From positions 8,392,860 to 8,456,859 of the forward strand of contig OW203726.1 of the NCBI GenBank assembly GCA_934045075.1: a stretch of DNA of 64,000 nt. The letters are read 5' to 3'. Made by a program: the position numbers and the translations under genes. Of this stretch, positions 12,374 through 23,431 are shown piece by piece. Numbering within the stretch: position 1 is the first letter of the stretch; each line of letters starts with the position of its first letter. Under the pieces are notes generated by a model. The model saw nothing but the letters and a program-made list of their open reading frames with translations, was not told where the DNA came from and ran no database searches. The stretch is from Yponomeuta sedellus. Taxonomy: Eukaryota > Arthropoda > Insecta > Lepidoptera > Yponomeutidae.

Positions 12374-13813
12374 GAAAGGTTAAAAGGTAAAAATAAAATG
12401 TTAAATGAATGAACACCAAAGTTGTTAGTTTCACAAAATTAATAAATTGTGTGGTGATCACCTTATTGCAAAAAATATCTGACTATATAGATGCAAATTG
12501 TACCTTACTTCAAAGTATGTAATTACTTATCAGGATCAGTCAATAATGGATGTAGCTTGTAACCCAAATAGCTTTTATAAAGAGATCTAAAACGAAAGTG
12601 TTTAAAAGTGGAATATTTTATTATTTAAGTAGCTCTTTTTTGTAGGTGCGCCTTTATTAAAAGTTTCTTTTTGTTTTCAGGTCAGTTCTGAACATGGTAA
12701 ATGTGCAAAAATGTCTGTTATCTGCCAATGCCACGGTCATATTCTTCATTCTTGATCAAATTTACTAAAGACTGACGTAGTATAGTCATCCGTTCGAAAA
12801 ATCCTTGGTTGATGACCAGCCCTAACTATTGTGTAAAAAAAATCTGTCAACGAAACTTATTTAAATATCAGAATTCCTCACATGACACATTAAATTACTG
12901 CGTGCATCGAATTACTGAATTATTACTTGCAATATAATATTGTGATTATTAAATAAGGTTTGCTAGCAACTTTTAGCGACAGATTGCGGCTGAAGATGGA
13001 TTTACCTAATCAATATTAGCAATAGTATTTTCCTTTTCGAATTTTATTGCAAGATAAACATGAGTATTAAGTTTTGATAACTTTTTCAATTAACTTATAA
13101 TACAACGTCCTAGCTCGATCTGTATTTTTACTAAATGTGAAGAAGAAACGTAACGTCAATATAATACGTCGTCACGGATTTTTTTCTAAAGCATAGGCCT
13201 TCAGCAAGAAATTCGAGACAGAGTATTATGTTGAAGTTGACGAATATAATCATAAATAAGCTATTTTGTGTGAAAAAGTGTCGCTTTTTAAATTATTGTT
13301 ACTTCTTTTGATAAAATATGATTGAAAACTTGTATACAATACAATTTTTTTTAATTTATTACATGATTTAAGATAAGATAAGAACATTATTTATAGTACA
13401 CCAGGAAAAAACAAACAAAACATAATTACAAAGATACAGTACAATTAATTCAAGAGTCTTCATTTTTCAACGTTTCTATCGATATCGATGGAGAGTTAGG
13501 CCCATCCCTAGTCGGTAGCGTTTGACAGACAGGGCATGTACGCACCTTGAAATCGGTGTATTGATAAACGTAGTGCCATCTCTTTTTTTCTTATGGTAGG
13601 TTGGTTAGCGAAAGAAGGACAGCATTACTGTCGAAGGTTTCTGCTACCCCTTGTTCCTAGCTCTATGGATTGTAGTCTGAGTCCTTATTCTGAGTCTTGA
13701 GTCTGTCTGTTCTGTGACATAAACTTCAAAACAAAACAGTGCATTGCATACATAACCTAAAATTAAGTACCTATATTAATGTTTTCTCGATTCAACTTTT
13801 TATTTGTTCAAAT
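12374..13813. other. Intergenic; LINE 3'-tail relic, no clear gene
   Basis: At 13374-13440 a (AAGAT)-rich stretch leading into AAGAACATTATTTATAGTACACC resembles the inverted 3' end of a CR1/L2-type LINE. After a strong polypyrimidine tract, a CAG acceptor at 12678-12680 opens 24 codons before a stop. It could be a terminal exon, but I found no partner. Confidence 0.4.
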
Positions 13814-14569
13814 ATGAATTTAATAAGAAATGTAGTCGGCCTTTGCCAACGCACTCATAATATCGTCAATTTTCATGGAGCCAGTGTTTGCGTCAGAAGT
13901 TTTCATAAAACCAATGCGCTTCCAGATTTGATGGAATTTTTTGATATGAAGAAAAATTGGGGCGAATCAAACATCAGAGTTGGCAGAGGCTGGAAGTTGG
14001 ATGAGTTGCGAATAAAATCGAATGCGGACTTGCATAAACTCTGGTATGTATTACTAAAAGAACGCAACATGCTTTACACAATGGAACATGAATGCAACGA
14101 AAAAGTTAAGCTGTTTCCTAATCCCGAGCGCATCGACAAGGTCCACGAATCAATGAGCAATATCGAAACAGTCATTAGAGAGCGTAATGTTGCTTACTTC
14201 GAGCTCGAAACTGGTGAGACTGGAGAACGCCCCACTGAAGATGTTGTCAATCTATTTGGTTTGCCAGAGAAATACGAGCGCAAGGAGTACAGCATACCAA
14301 GATTTATGAACAGCCGCTGGGTGCGGCCCTACTTGGAAAATGGTTGGGTGGCGAGTGCTGCTGTGAAAAGGTTTCTAATGTACCACAAAGAAAAACAGCA
14401 CAATGAGAAGAGAAAAGCAAGGAACAGGGATTTCAATCATGTACAGATGTTATTGAAGCGATTCCCAAATATGGATATGGAGAAGTTGCGGATTGATTAT
14501 CCTGATGTAGACATAGAAAAGGCCAAACGCACAAGGAAGGCTAGAGGCCATTTCGTACCTAAATATTGA
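13814..14569 (+). CDS. mRpL47: Mitochondrial ribosomal protein L47 (uL29m)
   Basis: This is a structural protein of the large subunit of the mitochondrial ribosome, homologous to bacterial L29 and sited near the peptide exit tunnel. The frame is open from 13739, but the ATG at 13814 is the best start. It gives 251 residues beginning MNLIRNVVGLCQR with Arg, Ser and hydrophobic residues and almost no acid, as in a mitochondrial targeting peptide ending near VRSFHKTNA (about residue 34). The L29/L47 core follows: LMEFFDMKKNWGE (39-51), VGRGWKLDELRIKSN (56-70), and the diagnostic DLHKLWYVLLKERNML (72-87). Lys/Arg-rich helices fill the C terminus and end in GHFVPKY. The gene has one exon and no internal stop. 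It converges on the minus-strand gene that ends at 14888. Identification is by family memory and is strong. Confidence 0.95.
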   Translation: MNLIRNVVGLCQRTHNIVNFHGASVCVRSFHKTNALPDLMEFFDMKKNWGESNIRVGRGWKLDELRIKSNADLHKLWYVLLKERNMLYTMEHECNEKVKLFPNPERIDKVHESMSNIETVIRERNVAYFELETGETGERPTEDVVNLFGLPEKYERKEYSIPRFMNSRWVRPYLENGWVASAAVKRFLMYHKEKQHNEKRKARNRDFNHVQMLLKRFPNMDMEKLRIDYPDVDIEKAKRTRKARGHFVPKY

Positions 14570-14759
14570 ATGTGTGATGTAGTCATGTACAATATAGCTG
14601 TTAATTATTGCAAAGTCTTATTATTCCCTATCTAAGCAAATATAGTGAGTTATAAAAAAACTTTTATTCAGTAGAAAATAGTAACAATCACAATAACCTT
14701 TTACTTACTTATATCCCAATTTGTAAAGTAAAACCTAATTTACACCAAGTGAAAATAAC

Positions 14760-14765
14760 AATAAA
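14760..14765 (+). terminator. Likely polyadenylation signal of mRpL47
   Basis: AATAAA about 190 bases after the stop codon, in the short gap between two convergent genes. Confidence 0.5.
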
Positions 14766-14821
14766 CTTTTCCAAAAATTAAATTTTTTTTTAATAAGGCT
14801 ACTGTGAAGATAGTTTTAGGT

Positions 14822-14827
14822 TTTATT
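14822..14827 (-). terminator. Likely polyadenylation signal of the unrecognised minus-strand gene
   Basis: TTTATT on the plus strand is AATAAA on the minus strand, about 60 bases beyond the stop codon at 14888. Confidence 0.55.
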
Positions 14828-14887
14828 CTTTAATAATAATGATGGATATTGAAACATATCACATTCAAATTAAACTTAAAAATAATG

Positions 14888-17800
14888 TCACAAGCCCAAC
14901 ATCTCAACATGTTCAAAAACCTTTAGAGTATCTGGCAACTCTTGTTCACTCTTCATGTTGTGAAAAAGTATCATCAGCTCCTTCAGTAATTGGTAAATTA
15001 TCTTGAACTTTTTAATAAAATGTTCTGTGACTGAGTATGCATATCCATCTGGTGTTGCCTCAGTGTCTGTCTTGCCTTCTTTGTCAAGTAAATCATTGAG
15101 TGCTTCAAGTTTTTGCTGTACCTTATGCACACTGTAAGAGTCTAAGTAAGCTTGCAATGTAATATACAGAGTCTGTATCACATGGCTTTGATCAACACTT
15201 GAATCTCTCTTTTCAATCTCTTCATGCCTTGAGTAAACAATTTCCTTGCCAGTTGGTTCTTGGGTTTTCCAGTTCTCAATTTTTTTGTGGAGGTATTTAA
15301 GTAACTTCTTCACATGTTTTGGTTTCCTCAAGCCAGATATTTCGCCTGAATTAACTTCACATGAGCTTTCAGGAAATTCTTTCCATTTAGAATTCTTTAT
15401 AAAATCAATCATGATTGTGAGAATGTTATCTTCATTTGTGTGCAAGATGGTTTTTATGTGAAGAATACCAATCAAATGCATCATAAAGCTTGGTTGGATG
15501 GCTTCTAAAACTCTGTTTATACTGTTATTGGGCAGCTCTGAAAAAGTTTAATCATTTATAGAAGTAACTTGGCTTTGAGAGCTTAAAACAAAATTATAAA
15601 AATATAATTACCTGAAATAACTTTGTAAAACTCCTTGGCAAAGGCCATGCAGTATTTTCCTGTATTAGGATAGTCACTGTCAGAGTTTGTTTCACAAATG
15701 TAGAAAGTTTGGCTGACGGTATTCAGCAATGTCTGTAAGTAATTAGAAAAGTACCTAATTATAATTAGTTCCAGATTGAAAGGTTTGTGAAGCTTAAATA
15801 TTATGCTTAAATATTATTTCATACAGAATAATTTTACGAACTACATGATTATTATTTTCTGTGTTTAACCTAACTGCATAAAAAAACAATAGCAACAGTA
15901 CCAGTAATGCATGTTCAATTCTATGTTCTCTCATACCATATGATTTAGTAGTGCATGGTTTGTCTAAATAAAATCATCATAATTCAGCAAAAATATAGTT
16001 TCCTATTTTGCAGGATGAAGTTCCCTGCATAGTCATTAGATGAAGCTGAATGTTTAATCTTGCGTCTCATCACTAGTTTGAGCTGCAATTACTAAAATAA
16101 AGACAAATCTAAAAAACTTGACTGCTGAGCATTAACTAGCAGGCCCAAATTCAACACTGACTCATTGTGAGGTACCTATGTGGCCCTTTATTTGTTACTG
16201 CTCAGCCATAGGGGTTTTGTGATCATTAATTTCCGTTTTTTACCCTCTCTACTTACAATCATAATCTTAATATCTGACTCTGGATACCCTAAGTGTACTA
16301 GCTGCCCAAACAACCTGAAGATCTGCCTACAGTTGATGTTGACAGCCCCTGTGTAGAGGACATTGTTGGACCACAGGACATAGGCCATGAGTGGCTTATG
16401 GGATCTCATTATGTGGCGACCCTGGTTACTGGTGTGTCTGGAATAGAAGAAAATTGGAGTTAATGCATGTAATCAGCAGAAGCAAAATTATCACATATGT
16501 TATGACTTATAAGTTTGGGTGATTATTATTTATTACTTTTAACATGCTTATGAGCTTGATTGAAATGGCTACAACATACAATCTAATATATAACAAATTT
16601 GCGTCAATCAACTCGTCCCAAACGGCTTCACTAATTTTTATGTTTTTTTTGTGAATAGTTGGTAAGTCTGAGAATAGGTTGTAGGCTAATTAATGTGCCA
16701 AAACAACGTTTGCTGAGTCACCTAGTAAAAATATAACATTTGAAGCATAATTATGTGTCCCAAAACATAACAGAAGTACTAAAAAAATAATATTGGCAAA
16801 AAGATGGCTTTAAAAACACTGATAACTTTGACATTATTATGTCCAATACCATAGTTACAATTCTTTTCTAGGTAGGGCCTGACCCGTGAAAGCTAATCTA
16901 TTACACTAATGCATGTTTGCTGTAACCTAATATGGGGTTAGCTTACCTGGGTAGGCATGGACCACCAGGCTCTCTACCTACACTAACGATTGATAAATAT
17001 ACTATTTTTATTTTTAATGCACTAACCCGTGCTAAGGACAAATTTAAAAACCTATTTAGAGGCTAAAAATTCCACCCATGCCGGGATTCGAGCCCGCAAC
17101 CTCTGACTATCCGTGCCAGCGCTCTACCAATTGAGCCAATGGGCGACTCACCGGCATCAGTGAAATTTCGAACCTCTTTATTCTCTGTACGTAATACAGA
17201 GAATAGTGTAAAGAGGTTCGAAATTTCACTGATGCCGGTGTGTCGCCCATTGGCTCAATTGGTAGAGCGCTGGCACGGATAGCCAGAGGTTGCGGGTTCG
17301 AATCCCGGCATGGGTGGAATTTTTAGCCTCTAAATAGGTTTTTTAAGATTGATAAATACTTAATTAACAAATACTATATTAGAATAAAATGGTTAGATTA
17401 TGTACGTAATAGTTAACTACCTCGAATGCCATATGGCCAGGTCAAATTGGAGAAGTTCAACCACACTGTCTAAGACAGTCATGAGCCTATGTATCCTCTC
17501 TTTACGCTCCAATAGTTCAAATATTTCAAACTTTTCCTTCTGCCAGTGGAGTCCTTTCACACTCTGCTTCATCTCATCGGGAGTGTGTTCCAACTTTTCT
17601 ATGAGAGGTCCGTCTTTGCTTGCTGGACTTAACTCATACTCTAGCCGGTTCATACAATATTTGACTAGTCCCTTATCACAGGCAAACTCAGTTCTGTTGG
17701 TGAAAGTATTATCCCTGAGATCCATTGGTGAGGTCAGGAATTCCATGTAACATTTCCTCAAGTTCTTTATAAGGCATGGGGGGTGGGTGCTGAAGTTTTC

Positions 17801-19713
17801 TGATAGTACTTGCTGGCATTCGTCCAAGATTTGTGATACGGAGTATTCTGACTCATTGTCATCATGGGCATTCTGTGAAATGGAGACAAACATTATTATT
17901 TTATGTTTCACTGCATATAACAGTATAGTTCTTCCTGATCCATCTAACTATGTCTCTAGTGGTTTCTAAACTATGGATCACTAATAAACTTCTTTCAATT
18001 TATAGAATGCCAACAAAGTATAAAATATAAACTTTTACTTCATGCAATTATACATTTAATAGATAAATAGTTTAAGTGATGTACAAACCCACATTATGCT
18101 TTTTTGAACAATAAACAAATTATTATATATTTTTTTTATAACATGTTATTTTTACTATAATAATTACAACTTACAAACTATTACTATGGGAGTGTGTTTG
18201 TGTTTAAGAAAGGAATGGTATACTGCCATTTTACACCAAATTGTAATAAATTATTCGTAATTTATAATAATAAATGGACTGAAAACAAAAAAAAAATCTA
18301 ATCCAAAATAAATTTATTCAACGATTGTCATATTTTCACAAATGTAATTTGGGGTATCCCAGATTCCCCAGTGGAGACATTCTCATGGTACTTTTGGGTT
18401 CTGTGGTACCTAATTTAGGAATTGTCTTAGACACTAACAACAGATATTTAAGTTTATATGGGATTGGAAAACTAAAATTAATAAATATTATTTTCATAAT
18501 ATAATAGTTGAAATATTAATATTTGAAATGAAGTTAGTATGATCTGAAAGTAAGAATTGGCCTTACCAAGATTATTTCTGCAATATTTTTTAAGACATTG
18601 GCAGATAAATACTGTTGTGATGTAAGAGAGAAGTGACACACTTCAAGAGCATCATGCCACATGTTTGTTGACACTTCAATCTTGAATGACTCCTCAGCAT
18701 AGCCTGGCATTGGTGAAACTGATGACTGGAACACAGATTTGTTGTTTTTCTGAAATTGTGAAAGGATGTTTAGTCAGTTTTAAATGAACCCTTGGGTATT
18801 TATAAGTTTGTGCTTGGAGGACAGTGATTACTATCCACAATAACAAAGAAAAAGAGGTGGAGCAAGGTCATGGCTATATTGACCAAATGAAAGAGATGGT
18901 GAATGATAAAATGCACTTGGCTGTGAAGGAACTGACCTGGTTGCGGAATGTGTGAAGGATGTGGCACCAACAACAGTAAAACTCTTAAATATGGTGATGA
19001 TTACCATCCATCAGCAAAAGAATTCTGGACTAGCATATAGTAGGTAATTTAAGAAACATTTAACTCAATTAATTTATTTAATTAGCCTAAAACTACTATT
19101 TAATTAATTTATATTTTTTATTTTCTGTATTGGACATGCATTTGCCTCCAGAAGCCATAATCAATTGTTTTGAGTTAAGCTTATTGATGAACTATTATGA
19201 TCCCTGTGACCATTTAAGATAAAAAAGCACACATTTTTCAAATAACCAAATAGGTACAAAAATAACTAAAGCACCTATTTATCATGTTCCTCCTTCTCAT
19301 TGCTCGAGCCTGATCATTTCTCTCTTCACCAGGCACAGCCAATGTTGTGGTGTCCCTTCAGGTTTACTTTAATTAACACTTATTTATTAATTAAAACTTA
19401 TGAACAACAAACAACTCACCGCTTGTTTGTAGTTATTATGTTTACATGTCGTTCCAGACAAACAGCTTGGGATGTATAGTAGCTTGAAACGTGACCGATG
19501 GTCGAAGTACGCCTGGTACGAGACCTGCTCGCAAGCTGTTATGAAGTTCTTCCGCTTAAGAGCTTGTAGCTTCTTTTCGTCGGATTCTTGCTCGAGTTGA
19601 GCCGAGTCGATTTTTTTACGTTTTTGAGCGGAATTCTCGTCTGCTCTCGGCCGTTTCAACTCGTTCAATTCTAGCACTAATTTAGGTCTCTTCTGCTTGG
19701 GACTCTCACTCAT
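14888..19713 (-). CDS. Six-exon gene for a 626-residue protein of unrecognised function
   Basis: I do not recognise the family. Exons on the minus strand are 19713-19420, 18749-18567, 17872-17421, 16437-16257, 15732-15612 and 15537-14888. Every junction is AG/GT, the phases agree throughout, and the joined frame is open to TAA (626 codons), so the model is well supported. Residues 1-60 are Lys/Arg/Glu-rich (PKQKRPK, KRKK) and look like a nuclear, disordered leader. The rest is predominantly helical with no zinc fingers, membrane segments or repeats. Distinctive stretches are PMDLRDNTFTNRTEF (exon 3), MAYVLWSNNVLYTGAVNINC (exon 4) and NILTIMIDFIKNSKWKEFPE (exon 6). The WSNNVLYTG...CRQIFRLFGQLVHLGYPE block looks conserved-type rather than random. 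A scaffold-like nuclear protein is possible, but that is only inference. The third intron contains the palindromic SINE at 17000-17346. Confidence 0.8.
17000..17346. mobile_element. Palindromic tRNA-like SINE insertion, largest copy
   Basis: Two nearly identical arms of about 150 bases meet head to head around 17193-17197 (CGTAA). They differ by a 4-base indel and three substitutions. Each arm holds a tRNA-like head and the body GGAATTTTTAGCCTCTAAAT. The minus-oriented arm runs on into a 3' tail ending in TTAGTGCATTAAAAATAAAA. An exact 12-base duplication, GATTGATAAATA, flanks it at 16988-16999 and 17347-17358. The A-rich end and duplication indicate LINE-mediated retroposition. It lies in an intron of the minus-strand gene. 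Confidence 0.85.
17244..17316 (+). ncRNA. tRNA-like head of the SINE (not a functional tRNA)
   Basis: The 73 bases fold as a cloverleaf: acceptor CGCCCAT/ATGGGTG, D stem GCTC/GAGC, anticodon stem CTGGC/GCCAG, T stem GCGGG against CCCG(G)C with a bulge. An A-box-like TGGCTCAATTGGTAGAGC and a B box GGTTCGAATCC (17295-17305) are present. The anticodon loop ACGGATA lacks U33, so it is not a decoding tRNA. The mirror copy lies on the minus strand at about 17076-17148. Confidence 0.7.
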
Positions 19714-19852
19714 TATGCTGCGACGAAATCGTTTTCAGTAAGGGGAAGAAAGAGCCGAGTAGGTACTGAGCTAAAACAGCTAAAACTAGTAAAACTAGAG
19801 CATTTTCAATGACGAAGACAAACAAAACAAAACAAAGCTATTTGACAGGACT

Positions 19853-19905
19853 GACTGAATTTGTGGACTGAATGACTGACTGACTGACTGTTCTGTCTGT
19901 CTGTC
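19853..19905. repeat. Microsatellite, GACT then TGTC units
   Basis: Imperfect runs of (GACT)n followed by (TGTC)n, just upstream of the minus-strand gene's start. The surrounding 19714-20030 otherwise shows only that gene's 5' flank. Confidence 0.8.
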
Positions 19906-20030
19906 TAATTTGTGATTGTGACTGTACTCGTATCGTATACTCTGTGGACATGACAAGTAGGCTTGGGTATTATTGTATTATATATTGATAGGTAAATCGA
20001 AATATGGATATTTTCAGTAAATTATAAGAG

Positions 20031-20224
20031 TGAGCCGTTTTCAGCACGAATTCTCAAAACAATTCATAGATGGAACTTACAGGCGTGGCCATAGAAGAAC
20101 CGGAATACGGCTGTCAAAAATTATCAGTGCTAAGTAAAATTTTACAGACGTGTCCCAGTTCTTGTATGTGCACGCCTATAAGCGGAGCGCCATCTATGAA
20201 GTGCTTTGTGCTGAAAACGGCTCA
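20031..20224. mobile_element. MITE with long terminal inverted repeats, copy 2
   Basis: Same family as 4874-5062. The ends are TGAGCCGTTTTCAGCAC and GTGCTGAAAACGGCTCA, and the arms share CATAGATGG and CAGGCGTGGCCATA-type segments. About 194 bases, non-coding. Confidence 0.8.
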
Positions 20225-21549
20225 TTATAGGTATTTTTTTAAAATAATGCAGCCCAAAATAAACGTCCTACTGTAGTGCACAGGCCTTCTCTAAGAGAGA
20301 TAGAGAGTATGGGCCACGCGTGGCCACTGCGGATTGACAATTTCAAGCACTGGGGTATCTAAACACATTGAATACTCAGGTCCCTCACGATGTTTTTTCG
20401 TCACCGTTAGCGAGTTAGTTTCGATATTAACATTTGTTGCGATATTTTTAAGAGCTCTGCTCAAGCTTGGCATCATGTACCTATACTATCAGTGCGAACT
20501 TTCTTTTACTTATCGTAGCGATGGCAAGCCATCATCGTGAAAGAATTTGCCAATCAGCGTAAGGGACTCGCAGATTGCTGCCCAGGGTGCGCCAAACTTA
20601 CGGGGTCAGCGAGTTTGTCGTTCGGAGAGGCTCCTTTCATGCAACCTTCCGATCTTTAACAAAAGACTTGGTAGGATGTAAGGTTTCAGTTCTCTTCGCT
20701 TCGAGCATAAATAAAAATGTGTCTACAGACTATAGCCGTTTACATTTTTTAGCATATACGTATTTTACAGTTTTAAAGGAAACTAGATACAAAATAAAAC
20801 GACCCATATTTTTTATTTTCGGAAATTCGATGATTTTCATTCATAATTTTCTGTTTGAATTTCGTCTTATTCTAAAAGGACGTAAACGCAAAATGTCGTC
20901 ACACATACAACTTAATAATACTAACACCCTTGCCGACTTTTTAGAAACCATTGAAATTAAGGAAAGGAATCAATCAAATCTTATTTTATGGCTAATGACA
21001 TTTGAATGATATTGAAAATGACATTTGTCATAAGTCATTACATTTTTAATATTAGGCAACGGTGCCTCCTCATTCCACCGTATGTGTGACGGCATCACAC
21101 AATTTTTGGTTTTTATTTATTTTCTCTAAAATTAGGCAATAATAACATTTTTAAAATATTTTTTTCGTAATCAGGATACCAAATTAAGAAACGGTATTAT
21201 TAGTTTTGGGCATTGTAAAATATGAATTATTGTCAATTGTATAATGAAATATTGATGTTTTTTGACAATATTACATCGATTCGTTTGAAAAATATCAACT
21301 ATATTTTTTCTCATTTGTTCCATCCCTAATGACGTTGACTCTTGCCAGCAATGCTCAGAATGAGAATTTTATTGTTCTGAGCAGCAATGCCAATGTTGCC
21401 ACCCAGTCCAAGCTGTCTTTTTAAATCAGTGATCCAAGCGTTCAAGTTGGTCAAGTTCACTTTACACTAAGTAACTTGACGGTGTAATTTTTGTCAGGCC
21501 CGAGTAGATAACTGCATACCACGCTAAAATATAGCGGAAAACCACTATA
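20225..21549. other. Repeat relic, otherwise no gene
   Basis: At 20259-20440 there is a decayed interspersed repeat with motifs I associate with lepidopteran genomes (AACGTCCTACTG...CACAGGCCTTCTCT, then CCTCACGATGTTTTTTCGTC). Related fragments are at 22410-22560 and 28517-28590. An open frame of 144 codons at 20575-21009 has no recognisable domain. Confidence 0.5.
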
Positions 21550-21978
21550 CAGGGCGTCCCAAAGTTATGGGCCATGAAGGGAAAGTACCTTAAATATCGT
21601 AGATAGGGTATTTCGCTGAAAGAAGACTTTATGTTATTTTTAAAAGTTAGTAATTCTGCATTCACAGATTTTCAAAAAATTACTTGCCTTGTCTGGGAAT
21701 CGAACCGACTTAAATTTTAAAAAAAACACCCTTACTTTTATGATGCCAATCGAAAGAATGGCCAAAAACTAATAACTCTTCTTAAGTAACATAGTATTTT
21801 GAAAGAAAGGAACAGCGTGAAATTAATCATTTTAATCAAATTAAAAACATACATGAAATTGCCGTAGAAGAGAATTACTATCTTTTAAAAATAACATAAA
21901 GTCTTCTTTCAGCAAAATACCCTATCTACGATATTTAAGGTACTTTCCCTTCATGGCCCATAACTTTGGGACGCCCTG
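21550..21978. mobile_element. Tc1/mariner-like MITE with about 105-base inverted repeats
   Basis: The termini are CAGGGCGTCCCAAAGTTATG and its complement, flanked on both sides by TA (21548-21549 and 21979-21980), the Tc1/mariner target. The arms agree almost perfectly for about 105 bases and enclose a 220-base non-coding core. No transposase. Confidence 0.85.
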
Positions 21979-22000
21979 TATAGAACTATAAAAAAAAAAC

Positions 22001-22123
22001 CCCCAGGTCTTGGATGTTTACATGTTTGTGATGTCGTTGTTTCTGGTTCCCACGACACAGGGTATCCTAGTGTGGGGCCAGAAGCAATGTATGTGCCTGT
22101 ATGTAAATGTTATGTTATGTTAT
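22001..22123 (+). mobile_element. 5'-truncated SINE-like repeat, family with (TATGT) tail, copy 1
   Basis: It begins CCCCAGGTCTTGGATGTTTA and ends in TTATGTTATGTTAT. It matches 30379-30501 almost base for base and lies 20 bases beyond the MITE end. Confidence 0.75.
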
Positions 22124-23094
22124 TACTCAATTAATAACTGGCCGACTCTACAAACGTAATTTTGCCGTATTAACCCTGATGATGATGATGATTGGCCTTT
22201 TTGCATTTACGTACTGAGATAATTTATACAGCGTCCAGTGGTATCCTCACTTACCTACACTAGATGGGTGAGGGGACCACTCCGACGCTGTAGTGCCTGG
22301 GACATTGTTTTATAGATGGTGTAGGCTTGCCCAGAACCTATACCATCCTGACAGCTTAGTCGGCCTAGCCCACAGGAAAGACTAGTCAATACGTGCGGAG
22401 CCAACCAAGTCGCGGGTTTCCTCACGATGTTTTCCTTCACAGTTAGCGTGTGGTATTGCGACTACAGATTCGCAAATGTACGTAACTTTGAAATTAAACA
22501 AAGTCATTGGTACATGCCCGCACTCGCGATCGAACCTGGGGCTCTCGCTTGCCAGTCTATGCGTATTAAACCTACGACCTACCAAACACAACACAAAAAA
22601 TCATAATAGTCGATAAAGCCGTTTCGGAGCAGGAAGTCTAATTTGTGCAGGAAGTAGTCGTCCAGTAGTTCGGTAACAAACTAGATTTCGCTGACTTGAC
22701 GTCTCAATTACCTACATTATTTTAGTCTTTAATGACAGAGGGTGTAGATTTTTTTATAAATAATAAAACTGGAACGACTTGGAAGAAAGTATAATACATG
22801 CAACTCACAACATAGGTGACATAGGTAGGTAGGTAGGTACTTGGATTTAACCTTAATGACAATTTACGTTTAAAAAAACTGCTTTATATTCTCAGTATTT
22901 TTATTTAAGTAAGGCTATAGTTTAGGGAATGTTGCACTCATACGATAAGACACCCATAGATACAATAGTATTAAATTTTTTTTACAAATTTTTTTTACAA
23001 AGTAACATCTTTATTTCGAAATTATGTAATAAGAGTTCGAGTTTTGTGACATTGATTAGACGTGAGTCGACAACACATCACCCTATACCTACCC
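22124..23094. other. Repeat relic; no gene
   Basis: 22215-22575 carries a decayed repeat with GTTTCCTCACGATGTTTTCC and a GTACATGCCCGCACTCG...CGAACC block. A short (TAGG)n run is at 22823-22841. Nothing coding is recognised. Confidence 0.5.
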
Positions 23095-23241
23095 TGTGTT
23101 CCGAGATGCGATGAAATCGATTACAGCGCGAATCCGACCAAATTTAGTAGTCCCGAAGTATCTCACACGAAATAGGGTTTAATGCCTACTGCACTTATAT
23201 GGATTGGCACTGTAATCGATTTCATCGCATCTCGGAACACA
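23095..23241. mobile_element. MITE with 32-base perfect inverted repeats
   Basis: TGTGTTCCGAGATGCGATGA... at 23095-23126 is exactly complemented at 23210-23241. Total 147 bases with no coding. Target duplication is not clear. Confidence 0.8.
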
Positions 23242-23431
23242 CCCCTAGTCGCCCGTAATACCTCGGAGCAGAGGCAATGGATAGGTTTAGGTTTAAGTAT
23301 TTATTTCTCATAAGAACAAATTACATTTCATTCACTTAAAATGAGAAAAACAGGACTATAATAAATCTAAGTAAATATTAAACATGCAACACTCCACATC
23401 AATTTGACTTGTTTTGAGAATTTACATTACA

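Noticed and set aside
17076..17316. Two divergent functional tRNA genes
   Set aside because: The cloverleaf stems are good, but the anticodon loop lacks U33 and the T stem needs a bulge. The same units recur within retroposed copies with tails and duplications, so they are SINE heads.
20575..21009. A 144-codon plus-strand frame as a gene
   Set aside because: It begins in repeat-derived sequence, shows no recognisable motif and has Phe/Ile/Lys-rich composition as expected of AT-rich noise.
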